Under the pieces are notes generated by a model that saw only the letters and a program-made list of their open reading frames with translations, searched no databases and was not told the origin of the DNA. A program made the position numbers and the translations under genes. Below, one piece after another: positions 8,601-10,794 of a stretch of DNA of 10,794 nt. Positions within the stretch are counted from its first letter, which is position 1; every line of letters begins with the position of its first letter. The DNA is from Bipolaris cookei (taxonomy: Eukaryota > Ascomycota > Dothideomycetes > Pleosporales > Pleosporaceae), in the NCBI GenBank assembly GCA_002286855.1, contig NRSV01000195.1:1-10794 (forward strand). The letters are read 5' to 3'.

Positions 8601-9617
8601 GTAATTTATAACATTATTTTGAGATGGAATAATTTTAGTAGAGGTATGCATCCCTTTTTTAGACTGAACACTATTAAAATTAGTGAGATTCCTATTATTT
8701 ACTTCTACAAATTTACCTGGATGTAGTTTAATATACTTATTCACATTTTCTATGTCTTTTTCCATTAACAATAAATTTTTTTCACAAGCCAATCTTTTAT
8801 ATTTTGAAATAGATGGATAAATGAAATTTACTATCTTAGTTTCATCACATATTATACTTTTAATAAACAAATCTAGATTTTGTTCTGTAAGATCCAGAAA
8901 AGGTTTATTTACGAATTTGTTATTATTGTAAAAAGATTGTGTTATAATTTTATATGCACTAGTATTAAACACACTTAGCATAAATCTACTTAAATTAAAC
9001 TGAGTAGGTGAAAGATTCCCTTTAAAAGAATTTTTCCCACTACTAATTACTACCCCAAAAGTTTTAAATATTATTTTTAGCAACGGTAATCCAATTCCCT
9101 CCACAATTAAGATTAATTTATACCCCTTTTCTCTAAGCGAAGATAAAGTATTAAACATATCCTTATTAAAAAATTCTTTGTATTGTAAAACCCCATAGGT
9201 ATGAATATTTTCATCCAATTTAAATCACTCAGCTTCTTTATATCTATTTCTCTGTACTCTAAGAATAGTAACTTTTTCACCACAATAAATATTACCAAAA
9301 TATTTTCTTAAGTCATACGTATGATTTAAAGCATTGTTTAAATAGTTCCTATTAATAACAACAGAAGTAGTATAGATAACATTTTTTTCTCTTTCTTTTG
9401 AAAAAATGAAACCACTTAAATCTATAATTGTAGCATAACTAGAATTTATTTTTATCAAAGAAGATAACATAGAGACTTGTTCCTCTCAATTATCTACCAG
9501 TTGTTCCTCCCTTTTCATATATTTTTCTCTAGCCTTTTCTAGTAATTTATCTTTATCATGAGACTCCAATGTAACCAAATTATCATTAAAATTAGAAAGT
9601 AACATTTCTTTATTCAT
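5619..9617 (-). CDS. dpo: Protein-primed family B DNA polymerase, with probable terminal-protein domain
   Basis: One ORF of 1332 aa under table 4, with eight in-frame TGA Trp codons (first bases at 9488, 9227, 8501, 7739, 7040, 6539, 6530 and 5654) and a TAA stop. It replicates the linear plasmid from its ends. Exonuclease motifs: Exo I DIE (678-680), Exo II NLGKFD (738-743), Exo III YLMLD (869-873). Between the domains is YYGGR (938-942), the YxGG motif. Polymerase motifs: A DVNSLYP (960-966), B KLILNSLIGRFG (1085-1096), C YTDTDS with D1205 and D1207. All catalytic residues are intact. The ~650-residue N-terminal extension has no motif I recognise; in related plasmids this part is thought to supply the terminal protein. 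It includes KKFYSSSS (355-362), a GC-rich hairpin insert (codons 342-349) and a duplicated LKRKYSTI block (about 520-536). The start is fixed by the leader and by six codons shared with rpo. Confidence 0.96.
8010..8063 (-). repeat. 27-nt tandem duplication inside dpo
   Basis: Two adjacent 27-nt units (8010-8036 and 8037-8063) differ at one base. On the minus strand they encode LKRKYSTIM and LKRKYSTIE in frame. As in rpo, the duplicated block lies in the N-terminal extension and carries a basic-x-Tyr-Ser motif. Confidence 0.9.
8573..8594. repeat. GC-rich hairpin insert within dpo
   Basis: ACTTGTCCC (8573-8581) pairs with GGGACTAGT (8586-8594), with one T-T mismatch and loop GCAG. This is a sharp GC-rich patch in a very AT-rich gene. 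It encodes about SPLRDKS in a linker just before KKFYSSSS. It resembles the GC-cluster or hairpin elements scattered through many fungal mitochondrial genomes. Confidence 0.5.
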
Positions 9618-9723
9618 TTATTATTTTCTTTTTAGTTAAAACAAAGGGAAAAAAGTGAAAAGACGCCCTTAACCGTATAACCTTTTTCACTATAAGAGAT
9701 TGTAGGATTCGAACCTTCCAAAT
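9600..9723 (-). repeat. Internal inverted repeat, right copy (leader of dpo)
   Basis: This is the minus-strand counterpart of 2111-2244, including the first six dpo codons (MNKEML). It lacks the 13-bp duplication of the left copy and has two extra T residues in the pyrimidine tract. Confidence 0.9.
9618..9692 (-). promoter_or_regulatory. Promoter-like leader of the DNA polymerase gene
   Basis: On the minus strand TAGTGAAAAAGG (from 9692) is followed by the core CGGTTAAGGGCGT (9675-9663), a T/C tract and the ATG at 9617. The core is 58 nt from the start codon. Apart from two extra T residues it is the same as the rpo leader. Confidence 0.55.
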
Positions 9724-9761
9724 AAATCTACATTGTTGATATTATTTCACCTGTATCTCCT
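9694..9761 (-). ncRNA. tRNA-like element, degenerate (3' half canonical)
   Basis: The minus strand contains GAAGG-TTCGAAT-CCTAC (9716-9702... T-arm layout with one A-A mismatch), including the canonical GGTTCGAATCC. It is followed after one base by ATCTCTT, which pairs over seven positions (one G-T) with AGGAGAT at 9761-9755. The 68-nt span is tRNA-sized. The D arm is weak, the anticodon stem has a C-A mismatch, and the loop lacks U33, so it is not a convincing functional tRNA. The 3' half recurs in front of rpo (2117-2151), but the 5' half does not. It may be a tRNA remnant or a processing signal for the transcript. Confidence 0.3.
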
Positions 9762-9773
9762 TATTTTTATGGT

Positions 9774-9803
9774 AAGTATAAATTTTTCAATGAATTTATA
9801 CTT
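9774..9803 (-). terminator. Perfect 11-bp hairpin overlapping the stop codon of the Cys-rich gene
   Basis: AAGTATAAATT (9774-9784) and AATTTATACTT (9793-9803) are exact reverse complements around an eight-base loop. The TAA stop (9796-9798) lies inside the stem. No T-run follows on the minus strand, so its role as a terminator is uncertain; it could stabilise or delimit the mRNA end. Confidence 0.5.
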
Positions 9804-10521
9804 CATAACAATACGTACCATAGGGTAACATTTTACATTTTTCACAAAATTCAGGTTTATGGTTTTCCAATCTTTTGTCAGAATCTCATTCCTTATTATA
9901 CTTACAAAATTCTGTTTTATAATGCTTATAAATTAATTTTTGTAACAATCTTTCTTTAAGAAATTGGTCTAGCAATATATTATTCTTAAAATCAGCTATA
10001 CTTCCACAGTCAGAGCATTGTAACTTATAAATTTTGGAAATTATTATTTTATTTCCCTTAATACATAAATCAGCATTACATAATGAGGAAGTAAAATTTT
10101 TTCCACAACTACAGCGTAAACCTCAATAAAACTTAATCTCACAGGTAAATCGATTATTATATTTAGGGATAATATCCTTATCTAACATGTTTAGACTTAT
10201 TTTAATGTTATGTTTATTTTTAACATGATTCAAAAACTCTTTGAAACTTTTAAAATTCTGGTTATTTTCTTGATCCATGTAAAAACATTTACAATTAAAA
10301 TTATTATAATTTTTTCCTATTCTCATAGTTGAATAAGAATTCGATCAATTATTATGTGATAAAATATTGACAAGATTATTCCTACCCCTCTTTATAAACT
10401 TCTCACCTAAATTAGAATAAACTCGAACCCCAAGTAAAATAACTTTCTTCTGTATTGTAACTATATTTTCTACAAACCTTTTCTTTCCATTATAGATAAA
10501 ATTTTTAGTGTAATTCATCAT
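9796..10521 (-). CDS. Cys-rich putative zinc-binding protein of unknown function
   Basis: The protein has 241 aa under table 4, with Trp TGA codons at 10347, 10125 and about 9886. It begins in the right TIR, so residues 1-92 equal those of the RNase III protein; the rest is unique. Cysteines are clustered in metal-binding style: CKC (77-79), C127, CSC (137-139), C148 and C153, CSDC (169-172), C206, CEKC (226-229) and C238. The segment FKEFLNHVKNKH (93-104) supplies H99 and H104, so CKC plus these could form a C2H2-like finger that spans the TIR border. The pairs CSCG, C-x4-C and CSDCG look like a zinc ribbon. I do not recognise the family. DNA binding or a regulatory role would fit but is inferred only. 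The start is chosen by its leader; 10326 is a later in-frame ATG. Confidence 0.8.
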
Positions 10522-10537
10522 GATTAAATATTTAAGA

Positions 10538-10587
10538 GTAAAACAAAAAGGAAAATAAAATAACGCCCTTAACCGCTTACTTCACTA
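10538..10587 (-). promoter_or_regulatory. Promoter-like leader of the Cys-rich gene (right TIR)
   Basis: This is an identical inverted copy of 398-447, with the core CGGTTAAGGGCGT at 10575-10563 on the minus strand, 54 nt before the ATG at 10521. Since the two outer genes share this sequence exactly, they should be expressed from the same signal. Confidence 0.55.
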
Positions 10588-10667
10588 ACCAATAAATACT
10601 ATTATAATATATTTGAATCATTAAAATAATATAAATTTTACAATCAAATATACCTTCTTTTTTTTAG

Positions 10668-10731
10668 AAAAAGGGGCAATCGCCCCGTCTGAGTGTGAGA
10701 GGAGTGTTGATCTAAAAACACGTTCCTCTCA
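10668..10731 (-). ncRNA. Candidate structured RNA or replication element: two hairpins plus T-run (right TIR)
   Basis: This is the exact inverted counterpart of the element at 254-317. The long imperfect hairpin lies at 10696-10731, the GC-rich hairpin at 10673-10686, and the T-run on the minus strand at 10668-10672. Being in the TIR, any RNA or structure from it would be produced at both ends. Confidence 0.4.
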
Positions 10732-10794
10732 TTGTAAGCTTTTAAAACTCTAAAAATTCGCCTCTAATATACCATCTTTTTTTTAGAAAAAGGG

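Larger units (their letters stand above)
10245..10794. repeat. Right terminal inverted repeat (550 bp)
   Basis: This is the reverse complement of 191-740. The right end finishes on GGG (5'-CCC on the other strand) and has only one full 119-bp terminal unit plus the partial internal copy. It therefore probably shows the basic form of the plasmid end. Read inward on the minus strand it carries the same hairpins, leader and ATG (at 10521) as the left TIR. A 5'-CCC run at the end suits the short terminal repeats used for sliding-back initiation in protein-primed replication; that use is inferred, not shown. Confidence 0.95.

Noticed and set aside
9113..9298. Minus-strand ORF of 61 codons
   Set aside because: It overlaps dpo in another frame and has no leader or recognisable feature.
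5619..9617. dpo as several separate minus-strand genes
   Set aside because: Each apparent gene end is a TGA and the pieces are all in one frame; apparent starts at TTG codons inside the ORF are not needed.
9694..9761. Functional tRNA gene
   Set aside because: The D arm and anticodon arm are poor and U33 is missing; kept only as a tRNA-like element.
1..10794. Cytoplasmic killer-type linear plasmid of yeast
   Set aside because: The TGA=Trp code and the gene set (one T7-like polymerase, one dpo) point to a mitochondrial plasmid; no capping-enzyme, helicase or toxin genes are present.

Overview
The window is best read as a complete or near-complete linear mitochondrial plasmid (invertron) of kalilo/maranhar type, most likely from a fungus. 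The evidence is as follows. The ends form long terminal inverted repeats (TIRs): 191-740 matches 10245-10794 base for base over 550 bp. The DNA is strongly AT-rich. There are two convergent large genes, a T7-like single-subunit RNA polymerase and a protein-primed family B DNA polymerase. All four genes read through only if TGA means tryptophan (translation table 4). With the standard code both polymerases look shattered; with table 4 each is one intact ORF, and almost every Trp is TGA. The host species cannot be named from the sequence.

Layout, left to right. 1-190: extra, slightly degenerate copies of the end sequence, absent from the right end. 191-740: left TIR, with a 119-bp terminal unit, two hairpins, a promoter-like leader and the start of a gene. 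464-1840 (+): a protein whose first ~92 residues come from the TIR, followed by a catalytically complete RNase III domain and a C-terminal membrane anchor. 1841-2226: noncoding, ending in a leader that is repeated inverted in front of the other polymerase gene. 2227-5466 (+): RNA polymerase, 1079 aa. 5467-5618: convergent intergenic region with three hairpins, two of them terminator-like and oriented for the two polymerase genes. 5619-9617 (-): DNA polymerase, 1332 aa, with a ~650-residue N-terminal extension that probably holds the terminal protein. 9618-9795: leader with a tRNA-like 3' half. 9796-10521 (-): a Cys-rich protein that shares its first ~92 residues with the RNase III protein because it starts in the right TIR. 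10245-10794: right TIR.

How the parts may work together (inference). The DNA polymerase replicates from the 5'-CCC ends by protein priming. The plasmid RNA polymerase transcribes four units, each preceded 54-58 nt upstream of its ATG by the same core CGGTTAAGGGCGT. The TIR lets one promoter and one N-terminus serve both outer genes.

The most unusual content is the membrane-anchored RNase III, the TIR-shared N-terminus that completes a possible zinc finger only on the right side, the tRNA-like leader, and a recurring [KR]-x-[FY]-S motif that resembles mitochondrial processing sites. This motif is tandemly duplicated in both polymerases.
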